Shown: positions 8,300 to 16,225 of the stretch, piece by piece
Layout: each line of letters opens with the position of its first letter
Numbering within the stretch: the stretch's first letter is position 1
Source: a virus
Virus record (IMG/VR): IMGVR_UViG_3300007512_001547
Span: 62,001-126,000 of that record
Reading direction: 5' to 3' (one strand)
DNA: 64,000 nt
Translations under genes and position numbers: made by a program
Notes under the pieces: generated by a model
Told to the model about the DNA's origin: nothing
What the model saw: the letters and a program-made list of their open reading frames with translations, nothing else
Database searches by the model: none

Positions 8300-8908
8300 A
8301 TGCGAATAAATGAAATCCTAGAAGGTCCACACGATCCTTTTAGACATAAAGCAATATTTTTTGCTGGCTCTCCTGGTGCAGGTAAAACATATGTTGCTAG
8401 AAAATTAGCAGGTGTATTCCAAGGATTAAAACAAGTAAACATGGACACTTGGTTTAAACGTCTCATGACAAAGAAAAACTTATCATGGAAAATGCCTCCT
8501 GAAGAGGAACCTGAACGAGAAAAACAAAGACAAAGATCAAAAGAATTAGTTGCTAAACAACAACAATTACACACCGAAAGTGGATTAGGTTTGCTAATAG
8601 ATTCTACAGGTAGAGTATATGAAACTATTGAAAGAATAAAAAGTGGATTAGAAGATAAAGGATATGAAACAACAATGGTTTTTGTCAACACTGATTTACA
8701 AACTGCTTTACGTAGAAACAAACAAAGAGAACGTCAATTACCTGACGATCTTATACATAAAAATTTTGAAGTTATAGAACAAAATTTAGGAAGATTTCAA
8801 CGTTTGTTTAATGACGTACATATTATTAATAATTCTGATGATGAACAAGACACAATGCCTGAACAAATAGTACAAGTTGAAAAAGACATTAGAAAATTTT
8901 TGCAATGA
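8300..8908 (+). CDS. P-loop kinase (zeta toxin / AAA_33-like) with capsid-targeting-like N-terminus
   Basis: A 202-aa protein starting MRINEILEGP; a gp21-type cut is expected after I-L-E, Glu8. Residues 23-30 are a Walker A motif (GSPGAGKT) preceded by a hydrophobic strand. Later come LLIDSTGR, a conserved Asp/Ser strand, and an Arg-rich lid (about residues 140-155, ALRRNKQRERQLPDD). This is the layout of small kinases of the zeta-toxin/polynucleotide-kinase group. Phosphoryl transfer to a nucleotide, sugar nucleotide or RNA end is possible; the substrate cannot be assigned. The start was chosen because of the late promoter and the N-terminal motif. If packaged, the kinase would enter the cell with the DNA. 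Confidence 0.82.
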   Translation: MRINEILEGPHDPFRHKAIFFAGSPGAGKTYVARKLAGVFQGLKQVNMDTWFKRLMTKKNLSWKMPPEEEPEREKQRQRSKELVAKQQQLHTESGLGLLIDSTGRVYETIERIKSGLEDKGYETTMVFVNTDLQTALRRNKQRERQLPDDLIHKNFEVIEQNLGRFQRLFNDVHIINNSDDEQDTMPEQIVQVEKDIRKFLQ

Positions 8909-9162
8909 AAATACTTAGAATTATATTATGGCCTTTTAAGATGTTGTCAAACATATTATCTGCAAATTACTGGGCAAACAAAATAGCCGATAAAACCAAT
9001 ATGCATGAAAAGGTACAAGGTAGTAGATTTAATAGATGGCAGAATAGTCTACCTCAACCATATAGATTTATATTCAAAACATCTATGTTGATAATATGTA
9101 TCTACCTTATTGAGATGTATTTTAATCTAGTAGGTATGTCAATGTTGCCATGGAGATGGTAG
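8905..9162 (+). CDS. Small membrane protein, unknown
   Basis: An 85-aa protein whose ATG overlaps the stop of the kinase gene (ATGA). It has a hydrophobic, possibly amphipathic N-terminus (residues 1-20) and a clear membrane segment near residues 55-78 (FKTSMLIICIYLIEMYF). Basic and aromatic residues lie between. The following thioredoxin-like gene starts immediately after its stop, so they are probably coupled. No family recognised. Confidence 0.65.
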   Translation: MKILRIILWPFKMLSNILSANYWANKIADKTNMHEKVQGSRFNRWQNSLPQPYRFIFKTSMLIICIYLIEMYFNLVGMSMLPWRW

Positions 9163-9543
9163 ATGAAAAAACTATTATTAACTTTATTTTTTATATTATT
9201 TACTTTTCCAATATATGCAAAAGAACACTTACAATTGTTAATGGCACACAATCCAGGTTGTAATATTTGTCAAAATTTTATTAACGAAGTAGCAGTAGAC
9301 TATAACGATACTGAACAATCAAGGTATCTTCCATTAGTCATAATTAATGTATATAAACAACCTGAATGGTTTAAAGAAGCATATGCTGAAAACAGAATTA
9401 AACATATTAGAGGAACACCAACATTTATTATATGGAATGGTAAAAAAGAGTTATCAAGACTTACTGGTTATAGAGACAAAGGCGATTTTATGATAAGAAT
9501 TAACATTTTTATTGAGGAACACAAATTAGATTATGAGAATTAA
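9163..9543 (+). CDS. Exported thioredoxin-like protein
   Basis: A 126-aa protein with a typical signal peptide (MKKLLL, then a hydrophobic core, cut probably after A19 in IYA-K). The mature part has a CxxC redox motif at Cys33-Cys36 (GCNIC) and the cis-Pro region RGTPTFIIW, both hallmarks of the thioredoxin fold. The length fits a single periplasmic thioredoxin domain of the SoxW/DsbE-like kind. It would act on disulfides or haem-linked thiols in the periplasm of the infected cell, which is unusual for a lytic phage gene. Its 3' end overlaps the next gene by 11 nt. Confidence 0.82.
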   Translation: MKKLLLTLFFILFTFPIYAKEHLQLLMAHNPGCNICQNFINEVAVDYNDTEQSRYLPLVIINVYKQPEWFKEAYAENRIKHIRGTPTFIIWNGKKELSRLTGYRDKGDFMIRINIFIEEHKLDYEN

Positions 9544-10180
9544 TGAAATTATAGGTGAATGGCTGATAATGCCCCAATCAATTAAACCTATGGGTTTAAT
9601 TAGAAAACCTGGTGGGGGTTTTGACTTTAAAAATAAAGGCAACAACAGAGCCAACGAAAAAGCACCTCCTGGCAGAGAAAAACAAGTTAAAGCATTAAAA
9701 GGCAAGGTTGATAATCCATATGCAGTTGCTTGGGCTTCTTATAACAAAAGCAAAAATAAAACTAATGAAGCACCGATAGAACAAGATCATAACAATCCTA
9801 TAGCAAAACCATATGTTGATATGCCAGAATGGAAAGCATTACACGATATGGATGACAAAATTATTGACGCATACATTAAACACAAACAAGTAAAAGAAGA
9901 GGTAGATCAATTTGCACCAGCAAGAGCATTAGGTGAAGCTCAATCTTCTTTAATGCATGGATTACAAATGGCTCAAAATATAATTAAAAAAGATTATAAA
10001 TTGGCAGAAGTTCAAGCCAAAGTCATTGCAGAAAATTGGCCACCTTTGATTGATAAAATTCAAAACATATACAAAAAAGAAGATGCCGCCGGTGTTGGTA
10101 TTATTACCAAACAAAACACCACTAAAGACGTCAAACCTGGCGACGAATATAAGAACGTAAAAAAATTACACCTTAGATAA
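9533..10180 (+). CDS. Late protein with capsid-targeting-like N-terminus and NPYAVAWASY motif
   Basis: A 215-aa protein starting MRINEIIGEW, a propeptide-like N-terminus with a possible cut after Glu9. Residues about 58-75 contain VDNPYAVAWASYNKS, a short motif I have seen in various phage and DNA-associated proteins (N-P-x-A-x-A-W). The rest is helical and charged (about 95-190). No enzymatic motif is visible. A packaged head protein is the best guess from its N-terminus and its place among late genes. Confidence 0.7.
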   Translation: MRINEIIGEWLIMPQSIKPMGLIRKPGGGFDFKNKGNNRANEKAPPGREKQVKALKGKVDNPYAVAWASYNKSKNKTNEAPIEQDHNNPIAKPYVDMPEWKALHDMDDKIIDAYIKHKQVKEEVDQFAPARALGEAQSSLMHGLQMAQNIIKKDYKLAEVQAKVIAENWPPLIDKIQNIYKKEDAAGVGIITKQNTTKDVKPGDEYKNVKKLHLR

Positions 10181-10202
10181 TACAAATAATTACTTTATAC
10201 GT

Positions 10203-10946
10203 ATGATACACCTTAGAAGTTTTGGTAATAATGACGATCCTGTTATGGGAGCAGGAAACTCAACTTGGGACGCTAATTCAGGTTTACGGAAAAAAATAAT
10301 GTTTGAAAATATATCTAAGTTGCCTTACGACTTTAATAATAAAAAAATTTTAACAATAGCAGGAGGAGTAGGCAGAAATGCCGATACTCTTAGAAACTTA
10401 GGTGCAAAAGTAACAAATTCTGATTTAGGTCAACTTTGCGTTAATATTGGAAAAAGATATTACCCTAAAATTAATCATATTGTTTATGACCTGCGTAATG
10501 ATCCTTTGGAAGGATTTGACTATGTTGTATGGGAACAAATATGGACTAGAGCATATGATTTTAAAACATGGGAACATATGTATAAGTGGAAAAATTTTGC
10601 AAGAATTATTCCAAATCCGATACGATTAAAAATTTTTAAATTTAATAGTGATTACATAGATAAGACTTATTATCAACCTGAAAAAATTGGTAATGATTAT
10701 ATTAAAAGACAATTTGGTGATGGAATTTGTAATGTTAAAATGGAAACTGATATAATTGAAGATTTAATTGAAGAAGATATTGAAATTGATCTATTCAATC
10801 TGAACATTAATATACCAAAGGTGTCAAGTCATAGGTATCAAATTTTAGGTTTTAAGACAGAGCTTATTTCTAACAGAATAAATGGAATTTTTATATCCAA
10901 TGGTATAAGATTAAAATTTGAAAACGGAAAAATCAAAAAAATATGA
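10203..10946 (+). CDS. Putative SAM-dependent methyltransferase-like protein
   Basis: A 247-aa protein. Residues about 47-85 (KKILTIAGGVGRNADTL ... VTNSDL) look like strand 1, the glycine-rich loop and strand 2 of a class I methyltransferase, and VYDLRNDPLEGFDYVVWEQ (about 98-116) would be strands 3-4. The C-terminal third is unlike common methyltransferases. The SAM-binding loop is atypical, so another Rossmann enzyme is possible. The last bases overlap the next gene (ATGA). An 11-base stretch around its start (TACACCTTAGA) also occurs at the end of the previous gene, possibly a trace of insertion. Confidence 0.55.
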   Translation: MIHLRSFGNNDDPVMGAGNSTWDANSGLRKKIMFENISKLPYDFNNKKILTIAGGVGRNADTLRNLGAKVTNSDLGQLCVNIGKRYYPKINHIVYDLRNDPLEGFDYVVWEQIWTRAYDFKTWEHMYKWKNFARIIPNPIRLKIFKFNSDYIDKTYYQPEKIGNDYIKRQFGDGICNVKMETDIIEDLIEEDIEIDLFNLNINIPKVSSHRYQILGFKTELISNRINGIFISNGIRLKFENGKIKKI

Positions 10947-11815
10947 GTTATATATTAGGTATTGGTTTACTATATAAAAAGTATAAAAAAAATGCAACAA
11001 TTAGAATTTATATAAACAATAATTTAATTGAAACATATCAATTAACACAAGACATCAATCATATAGAAATACCCACAAGTATAATAAAAAGTTTTATGAA
11101 AAAACTCAAACGGTTTAACCATAATTCTCTCTCCATTCCTGATCTAATTCAAATTAAATGTAAAATTCCAAAATTTTTAAAATTAATTGAAATTGAAGAA
11201 GAAAAACTTACTGGAGAAGTTAGAATTGAAGTTGACAATGATGATAGTAATTATACTAATGGATTTATGTCAAAGTCATCACTAATAGAACCAAATTTTT
11301 TTATACTTTGTCCAAAAGAACTTTTAAAAAACAATGGGCAGTTTTTTTTCGAATTCCAAGAAAACCTATACAAAAAATTAGTATCTAAGATTGAAAAAGA
11401 TAAGGATTTTTCGATCCGGAGCGAAAAACCCAGACTGGAGTGGCCAATACCTCAATTTTTTGATATTGTTTTAGATAGAAACAATAAAATTAATAAAATT
11501 AAAAAAGATTGTGAAAAACAAGAACTTTGGTATCAACGTAATGGGGCATATAAGGATAATCAGAAAAATTATAACTTTCCAAGAACAAAATGGATAGATC
11601 TTTTTAAAAAACGTGGTACTTTAGCTGACCCTTATGTTTTACCATATTTTACACAATATCCACAATATATTGGAGGATCATTTCATATAACATTTAACAT
11701 TAACAAAAAGAATAAAATATATTTTCTAGACGCATATAATGTAACTAGTGGAAACCCTACAGTTTCTATGCAAACCTTTTCGTTTGCCCACTACTTTTCC
11801 CATAAATATAAGTAA
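10943..11815 (+). CDS. Unknown protein
   Basis: A 290-aa, Lys/Ile-rich protein that overlaps the methyltransferase-like gene by 4 nt and the following gene by 1 nt. The N-terminal half (about 1-120) looks beta-rich. The C-terminal part contains RTKWIDLFKKRGTLADPYVLPYFTQYPQYIGGSFHITF, which is well ordered but not a motif I recognise. No cysteine cluster, P-loop, signal peptide or membrane segment. It and its upstream neighbour look like an inserted two-gene accessory cassette between two capsid-targeting-type genes. Confidence 0.65.
   Translation: MSYILGIGLLYKKYKKNATIRIYINNNLIETYQLTQDINHIEIPTSIIKSFMKKLKRFNHNSLSIPDLIQIKCKIPKFLKLIEIEEEKLTGEVRIEVDNDDSNYTNGFMSKSSLIEPNFFILCPKELLKNNGQFFFEFQENLYKKLVSKIEKDKDFSIRSEKPRLEWPIPQFFDIVLDRNNKINKIKKDCEKQELWYQRNGAYKDNQKNYNFPRTKWIDLFKKRGTLADPYVLPYFTQYPQYIGGSFHITFNINKKNKIYFLDAYNVTSGNPTVSMQTFSFAHYFSHKYK
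11803..11808 (+). promoter_or_regulatory. T4-type late promoter
   Basis: TAAATA inside the end of the upstream gene, 6 nt before the ATG at 11815. Confidence 0.5.
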
Positions 11816-12102
11816 TGAAAATTACAGAAATTATAATACATAAACGAATAGGTGAACAAGCAACTGCAGGTGCTACATCAAGCGGCAATATAGCAACAGT
11901 TACATCACCACACGTTGCAATAGGCAAGGATAGAGGTAATAAATCCTATATAGGATCACCAGGACGTTCAGGCACAAAAGCACCAAAACTACCTAAAATA
12001 GTACAAAAGAAAAATAAAGACGGTACAGCTAAACCATGGCATGAATTAGGAAAAGGTACTAGTATGTTTGGTGGGCCTGTACAACGGAGACCATATCCAT
12101 AA
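11815..12102 (+). CDS. Small Gly/Thr/Lys-rich late protein with propeptide-like N-terminus
   Basis: A 95-aa protein starting MKITEIIIHKRIGEQATAG. The first helix and the G-E-Q site resemble a somewhat longer capsid-targeting propeptide, with a cut after Glu14. The rest is low-complexity, rich in Gly, Ser, Thr and Lys, and contains no catalytic motif, like the small DNA-associated internal head proteins of T4. It ends in a TAATG overlap with the next gene. Confidence 0.65.
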   Translation: MKITEIIIHKRIGEQATAGATSSGNIATVTSPHVAIGKDRGNKSYIGSPGRSGTKAPKLPKIVQKKNKDGTAKPWHELGKGTSMFGGPVQRRPYP

Positions 12103-12248
12103 TGGAACTAAAAAAATGCAAGAACTGTGGTGGTGATTCACACTGCGAAACTAGAGCTACAAGAACGGAACATAGGTATCCATCTGAAGGCGGCGAAGAA
12201 TATGAAATAGAAGTATGCCGTGAATGTAGATGCGACACTTGTAAATAA
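12102..12248 (+). CDS. Small cysteine-rich (zinc-ribbon-like) protein
   Basis: A 48-aa protein whose ATG overlaps the preceding TAA. It has CKNCGG near residue 6 and CRECRCDTC at residues 39-47: two CxxC pairs plus extra cysteines, fitting a zinc ribbon or knuckle. Between them is a charged loop. No close family recognised. Such microproteins often bind nucleic acid or another protein; the role here is unknown. Confidence 0.65.
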   Translation: MELKKCKNCGGDSHCETRATRTEHRYPSEGGEEYEIEVCRECRCDTCK

Positions 12249-12251
12249 ATA
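12246..12251 (+). promoter_or_regulatory. T4-type late promoter
   Basis: TAAATA followed by CTACT, 5 nt before the ATG at 12257; with its flank it matches the T4 late consensus core well. Confidence 0.65.
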
Positions 12252-12256
12252 CTACT

Positions 12257-12676
12257 ATGAAAGCACAAGAATTTATTCAAGAAGGCGCATCAATGTTACC
12301 TTACTTTAAAAAAGATGAAAAAACTTGGTCTTTTCCAGATGCTTGGGCAAAAGACGAAGCATTAGACACACCTTATATGAGTAATATGAGTATGCGTCAG
12401 TTTTTAGACACACTAGGATATGACAGTGATTTTGAAAGTGCAAGTCCAGTAGATGCAAAAGAATTTATAGGACGTACTACACAATGGTTACAAAAAAATA
12501 TTGATAAACCATCACAAGAAATTCCAACAACAGTTGATAGATCCGGAGGCGGTGCTACAATGATAGGTGGCGGAAAACCAGAAGGTTGGGATAATAGACA
12601 AGTAAAACATCATAACGAATTAGCAAGAAAAATTTTAGCAAAATATCCAGAAGTAACACATTTTGGATTTAATTAA
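12257..12676 (+). CDS. Late protein with canonical capsid-targeting-like N-terminus
   Basis: A 139-aa protein starting MKAQEFIQEGASM. This is the closest match in the window to the T4 internal-protein propeptide (M-K-x-x-x-E/Q-F-I-x-E, then A/G), with a cut expected after Glu9. The remainder is acidic to neutral with aromatic residues and a Gly-rich stretch (about residues 94-108, RSGGGATMIGGGKPE). No enzyme motif visible. Predicted to be packaged in the head. Confidence 0.72.
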   Translation: MKAQEFIQEGASMLPYFKKDEKTWSFPDAWAKDEALDTPYMSNMSMRQFLDTLGYDSDFESASPVDAKEFIGRTTQWLQKNIDKPSQEIPTTVDRSGGGATMIGGGKPEGWDNRQVKHHNELARKILAKYPEVTHFGFN

Positions 12677-12677
12677 T

Positions 12678-14804
12678 ATGAAATATAACGAATTTAATAA
12701 CCCTAGAGAAAAACCACAAGTTAGACCAGTAACAACCATGACGTCAAAAGAGCTTGGTGATAGAATAGAAAAAGCAAGAGCAAAAAATTATAAAAAACCT
12801 GAACCATTGGACTTTACAAAATTATGGAGTAAAGAAAAACCAGCAGTAGAAGCAGGTGTAACACCAGGCGGAACAAAAGTTGATTATGCCAATATAATGT
12901 TTCGTGGTAAAGAAATAGATCATAATAGTATAGAATATGAAATGCAGGATTTTAGTGATATGATTTATGAGCTACATGGAGCAAAATATATAGATGGTAC
13001 ACCTTTAACTGATGAAGAATTACAAGAACTTGAAAGGACAGACGAATTTACTGACTGGGTTAGTATGGATTATGCATCATCTGGACCAGATGCGCCAGAC
13101 GATTATCCATTTGAAGAAGACGGTATGACATCTGCTGATGTTGATCGAATAAGAAACCAAAAGTTTACTACCAACCAAATTAAACAGGCTTATCGTGTTT
13201 TAAATCATCCAAGAGTTAAAGGTGGCAATTATACAGCCGCTTATAATATTATTAATAGAATTGCTCCTGGTCTAGCAGATCACCCAGATGTTGCAAACGC
13301 ATTAAGAAGAGCAAATGAAATGAAAGAAGATATAACAACAATGGCATCAAGAGTAATCAGAAATTATGCTAGAGAGATTGGTCCGGATTCCATGGACTAT
13401 GGTATGTTTATGACATCAGCAGAACTATTAGACAAAGGTATGCTGAAATCATTAGCACAACTTATAGATAAGTCAGATACCGCTCCAAGAGAATACGTAA
13501 TGAAAAAAATAGCGGATCATGATCCAGAGACATTTAAAAAAATGTATGGTGACCAAGAGGGTTATCTTTCTGTAATGAAACCAGCACAAGATTTAAAAGA
13601 TGCTGACTACAATAACTCTTTACAAAATAAATTAGATAAAGCTATGCAAGAATACGACTCACCAGAAAAGAAAGCAGAACGTGATGCATTAATGAAAAAG
13701 TATCTTGCTAAAGGTGGAAAAGTTGAAAAAGTACCAACAGGAAAAACTGCATACAAAGGAAAAGAATTAAAACCACAATATAAAAAAGATAATGGAACAC
13801 CAATTACAAGTCCAATGAGCGACGAATCAGTGCAAGAAGACATTTCAGAAAAAGGCAGAATTGCTTTAGAAAAAGCAGGATTTGATCCAAATGCAATTCA
13901 TGAGTATATGGCAGTGTTCAATGACCACGGTGATACTTCAGAGTTAGAAGACATGAACGAAGTTAAAATTGGAGTAGCAGATGCTATGGCCATGGTGTTA
14001 GCATCTCACGATGCTGGAGATATGTATCCAAAAAGTCCATATAGTAGTGATCCAAAATATAGAAGTAAAGAATCAGTTGAAGAATCATCTATCAAACCTT
14101 ATGTGTCAATGTATAAAGGTGATGATGGAAAAACTGTATATGACGTACTAGACAAAGACGGTAAATCAGCATACAAAACAAAAGATGAAAGATTAGCACA
14201 GCATTACTTCAAAAAAAATTATCAAAAATTAAAAGAAGACGGCGCTCCATTTGGTTCAGGCATGGAACTTTTAAGAATGGCAATTATGAGAAAGTTTATT
14301 ACTGTTCAAGAATGGGATTTATTAAAACACAAATGGAAAGAAGCGGCCGCTGAAGTTGAACAACAATATAGTGATTGGCCAGAAGGCGAAGGTTTTGGAT
14401 CATCAGATCACAACTTTGCAATTAGAGATTTAATGACTGCTGTTGGATATGAATTTGATGACCAAGATACAAGTGGTAGATTTGTTGTTACAAAACAACC
14501 AGAAGAAATAGAAAAAGCAGGTATTAAAAATGTTAGAATGCAAGGTGAACCTGTTGCAACAGAAGGTGGTATGCCTGCTTCAATTATTAAACATAAACAA
14601 AAACTTGCACATATGTCTGATGAAGAATTAGCAGATAGATTTAAAGATTTTGATGAACAAAGATTAAGACAAATGGCTTGGAGACACGGATATGGTAAAA
14701 TGAGTTCTCATTACTTGGACAGAGTTAGAAACCATATGACTAGCAAAAGAACTGGAACATACGAATCAAAACTTGCTAATATGTTAAATCAACGTCTTAA
14801 ATAA
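12678..14804 (+). CDS. Large late protein, unknown, modular
   Basis: A 708-aa protein starting MKYNEFNNPREKPQ, one base after the previous stop; an in-frame ATG at 12663 lies inside the previous gene and is less likely. Composition is acidic and helical with repeated Lys/Glu-rich linkers and several short modules: NQIKQAYRVLNHPRVKGGNY (about 170-189), LAKGGKVEKV shared with the protein at 6794-6973, YKGDDGKTVYDVLDKDGKSAYKT, and a C-terminal SDEELADRFKDFDEQRLRQM. It lacks catalytic motifs. It looks like a bead-on-string virion or core protein. The N-terminus is reminiscent of the propeptides but lacks a clear cut site. Confidence 0.7.
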   Translation: MKYNEFNNPREKPQVRPVTTMTSKELGDRIEKARAKNYKKPEPLDFTKLWSKEKPAVEAGVTPGGTKVDYANIMFRGKEIDHNSIEYEMQDFSDMIYELHGAKYIDGTPLTDEELQELERTDEFTDWVSMDYASSGPDAPDDYPFEEDGMTSADVDRIRNQKFTTNQIKQAYRVLNHPRVKGGNYTAAYNIINRIAPGLADHPDVANALRRANEMKEDITTMASRVIRNYAREIGPDSMDYGMFMTSAELLDKGMLKSLAQLIDKSDTAPREYVMKKIADHDPETFKKMYGDQEGYLSVMKPAQDLKDADYNNSLQNKLDKAMQEYDSPEKKAERDALMKKYLAKGGKVEKVPTGKTAYKGKELKPQYKKDNGTPITSPMSDESVQEDISEKGRIALEKAGFDPNAIHEYMAVFNDHGDTSELEDMNEVKIGVADAMAMVLASHDAGDMYPKSPYSSDPKYRSKESVEESSIKPYVSMYKGDDGKTVYDVLDKDGKSAYKTKDERLAQHYFKKNYQKLKEDGAPFGSGMELLRMAIMRKFITVQEWDLLKHKWKEAAAEVEQQYSDWPEGEGFGSSDHNFAIRDLMTAVGYEFDDQDTSGRFVVTKQPEEIEKAGIKNVRMQGEPVATEGGMPASIIKHKQKLAHMSDEELADRFKDFDEQRLRQMAWRHGYGKMSSHYLDRVRNHMTSKRTGTYESKLANMLNQRLK

Positions 14805-14816
14805 AACTACAACAAA

Positions 14817-14824
14817 TATAAATA
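14817..14824 (+). promoter_or_regulatory. T4-type late promoter, perfect match
   Basis: TATAAATA followed by CTTAG, 5 nt before the ATG at 14830. This is the exact T4 late octamer. Confidence 0.75.
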
Positions 14825-14829
14825 CTTAG

Positions 14830-15663
14830 ATGGCACATAATAAATCCGAAGATAATAGTTTTAGAGACCTGGTTGCTCGTTTAAACGCAATGAGTAACAT
14901 GACTCCTGAGCAAGAACGTGCATCTCTAATGGAATCAGTTGGCAAGGCACCAAAAGTACTAGACGACAAAGACATTTCATTAGCAGATATTGCCAAATTA
15001 GCAGGTATTAAAGAATATGTTGAACCTGTAAAAGTTTCTAAAAAAGCACAAAAACTAGTTGAGGAAATTACTAAAGAACCAAAAGTAGAATCAAGCATAG
15101 CTAAAGCAATAGCAGAGTCTGACGCTGATGATTCAATATCAACAAACATTAAAAAAGCAGTAACAGAAGAAAGCAATAGATTAGATAAAATTACTGAACT
15201 TGAAGCACAACTAGCAGAATTAAAAGCAGAACAAAAAGAAGAACAAACATATGATAGTAAAGCATTTAGAGACGTTATCTCAACAGATATCGCAGAATAT
15301 ATTAAAAACGCAGAAGAATCTCAACTTGTTGAATTATACAACACTTTCTCAGACAATGAAGCAATTTACAATGAAGAACAAAAAAGCATTCTTGTCAAAA
15401 CTCCAGAAACTACAGAAATAATTGCAGACGCAGAAAAAGCAGAAGCACCTGAAGAAGATGAAGTTGTTCAAGAAAAAGAACCAGAAGAAAGATCAGTAGA
15501 CTTAGATAAAGAAGTTTTACCAGATCCTGGAACACCATCAGTAGAAACACCTGCTGTAGAAGATGGTGGCGAAGAAGTTGAACTAGATGCTGTTGAACCA
15601 GCAATTGAAGTCCCTCAACAAGATAAATTTACCAACGATTTAGACCCAGTAGAAAAAAAATAA
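14830..15663 (+). CDS. Acidic coiled-coil late protein, possibly scaffold/core
   Basis: A 277-aa strongly acidic protein. Residues 1-60 are helical and include DIAKLAGI, the KLAG[IL] motif also seen at 6961 and 15673. Residues about 117-150 (NRLDKITELEAQLAELKAEQ) form a short coiled coil. The C-terminal 80 residues are a Glu/Pro/Val-rich disordered tail. The composition fits a prohead core or scaffold-associated protein. No family recognised with confidence. It is the gene with the best late promoter of the window. Confidence 0.7.
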   Translation: MAHNKSEDNSFRDLVARLNAMSNMTPEQERASLMESVGKAPKVLDDKDISLADIAKLAGIKEYVEPVKVSKKAQKLVEEITKEPKVESSIAKAIAESDADDSISTNIKKAVTEESNRLDKITELEAQLAELKAEQKEEQTYDSKAFRDVISTDIAEYIKNAEESQLVELYNTFSDNEAIYNEEQKSILVKTPETTEIIADAEKAEAPEEDEVVQEKEPEERSVDLDKEVLPDPGTPSVETPAVEDGGEEVELDAVEPAIEVPQQDKFTNDLDPVEKK

Positions 15664-15666
15664 ATA
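15661..15666 (+). promoter_or_regulatory. T4-type late promoter
   Basis: TAAATA overlapping the stop codon of the upstream gene, 6 nt before the ATG at 15673. Confidence 0.6.
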
Positions 15667-15672
15667 CCCTAT

Positions 15673-15909
15673 ATGACGGGTATTCCTTACAACTATAAAG
15701 ATTATATTAATGACGTTACTAAAATGCGTCAAAGAGGAGCCATTAGTGCAGGTGAACAAGTAAAATCTCCTAACAGTGCTGGTAGTAGAGGACTTGCAAA
15801 AGTTGAAGCATTTGCTGATAGTCCAAATCAAATAATGAAAAATAACGATGTAGTTGAAGAACACGATCAAGAATTACAACGTATCATGAAATTAGCGGGT
15901 CTACTCTAA
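15673..15909 (+). CDS. Small late protein ending in RIMKLAGLL
   Basis: A 78-aa protein. The N-terminal half is basic with Tyr and Asn (YNYKDYINDVTKMRQRG), the middle is Gly/Ser-rich, and the C-terminus is a helix ending in ELQRIMKLAGLL. That motif, in a different position, links it to the proteins at 6961 and 14830. It is the last gene of the late block before the replication block. No known family recognised. Confidence 0.68.
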   Translation: MTGIPYNYKDYINDVTKMRQRGAISAGEQVKSPNSAGSRGLAKVEAFADSPNQIMKNNDVVEEHDQELQRIMKLAGLL

Positions 15910-15916
15910 AAACCAT

Positions 15917-15945
15917 TTGCATATCATCTAAAACTGTTATATACT
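15917..15945 (+). promoter_or_regulatory. Sigma70-type promoter
   Basis: TTGCAT at 15917-15922, 17-nt spacer, TATACT at 15940-15945. A short leader with ACAGGAG precedes the ATG at 15968, so this one is not leaderless. It marks the change from the late block to replication genes. Confidence 0.7.
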
Positions 15946-15967
15946 TGTTATAACAACAGGAGAAACT

Positions 15968-16225
15968 ATGGCAGTAAGAAACTTTAACGAAGAAGAAAAA
16001 CAAAAATTAATCCAAATTATATCACAAGGTTCACAAGTGTTAGGTGAAGTTGATGATTTACGATCTGGATTAAGAGATACCGTTAAGTCAATTGCAGAGG
16101 AATTAGAATTAAAACCTGCATTAATCAACAAAGCAATTTCCGTTGCACATAAAGGCAATTACCAAAATATTGCTGATGACATGGACGCATTAGAAAGCAT
16201 ACTAAACTCAGTCGGTAAACTTTAG
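15968..16225 (+). CDS. dsbA: DsbA-like double-stranded DNA-binding protein
   Basis: An 85-aa helical, charged protein. The segment LRSGLRDTVKSIAEELELKPALINKAISVAHKGN (about residues 33-66) resembles the T4 DsbA pattern in which a helix-turn-helix-like pair (KDELGVDGKMFNRLLALYHK in T4) is followed by an acidic tail. T4 DsbA binds late-promoter DNA and stimulates late transcription. The similarity is by eye and length (T4 protein 89 aa), so the name is tentative. Its TAG overlaps the GTG of the next gene. Confidence 0.6.
   Translation: MAVRNFNEEEKQKLIQIISQGSQVLGEVDDLRSGLRDTVKSIAEELELKPALINKAISVAHKGNYQNIADDMDALESILNSVGKL

Noticed and set aside
15410-15604. Leu/Gln-rich minus-strand frame
   Set aside because: Mirror of the Glu/Lys/Pro-rich tail of the late protein at 14830; low complexity, no start signals.
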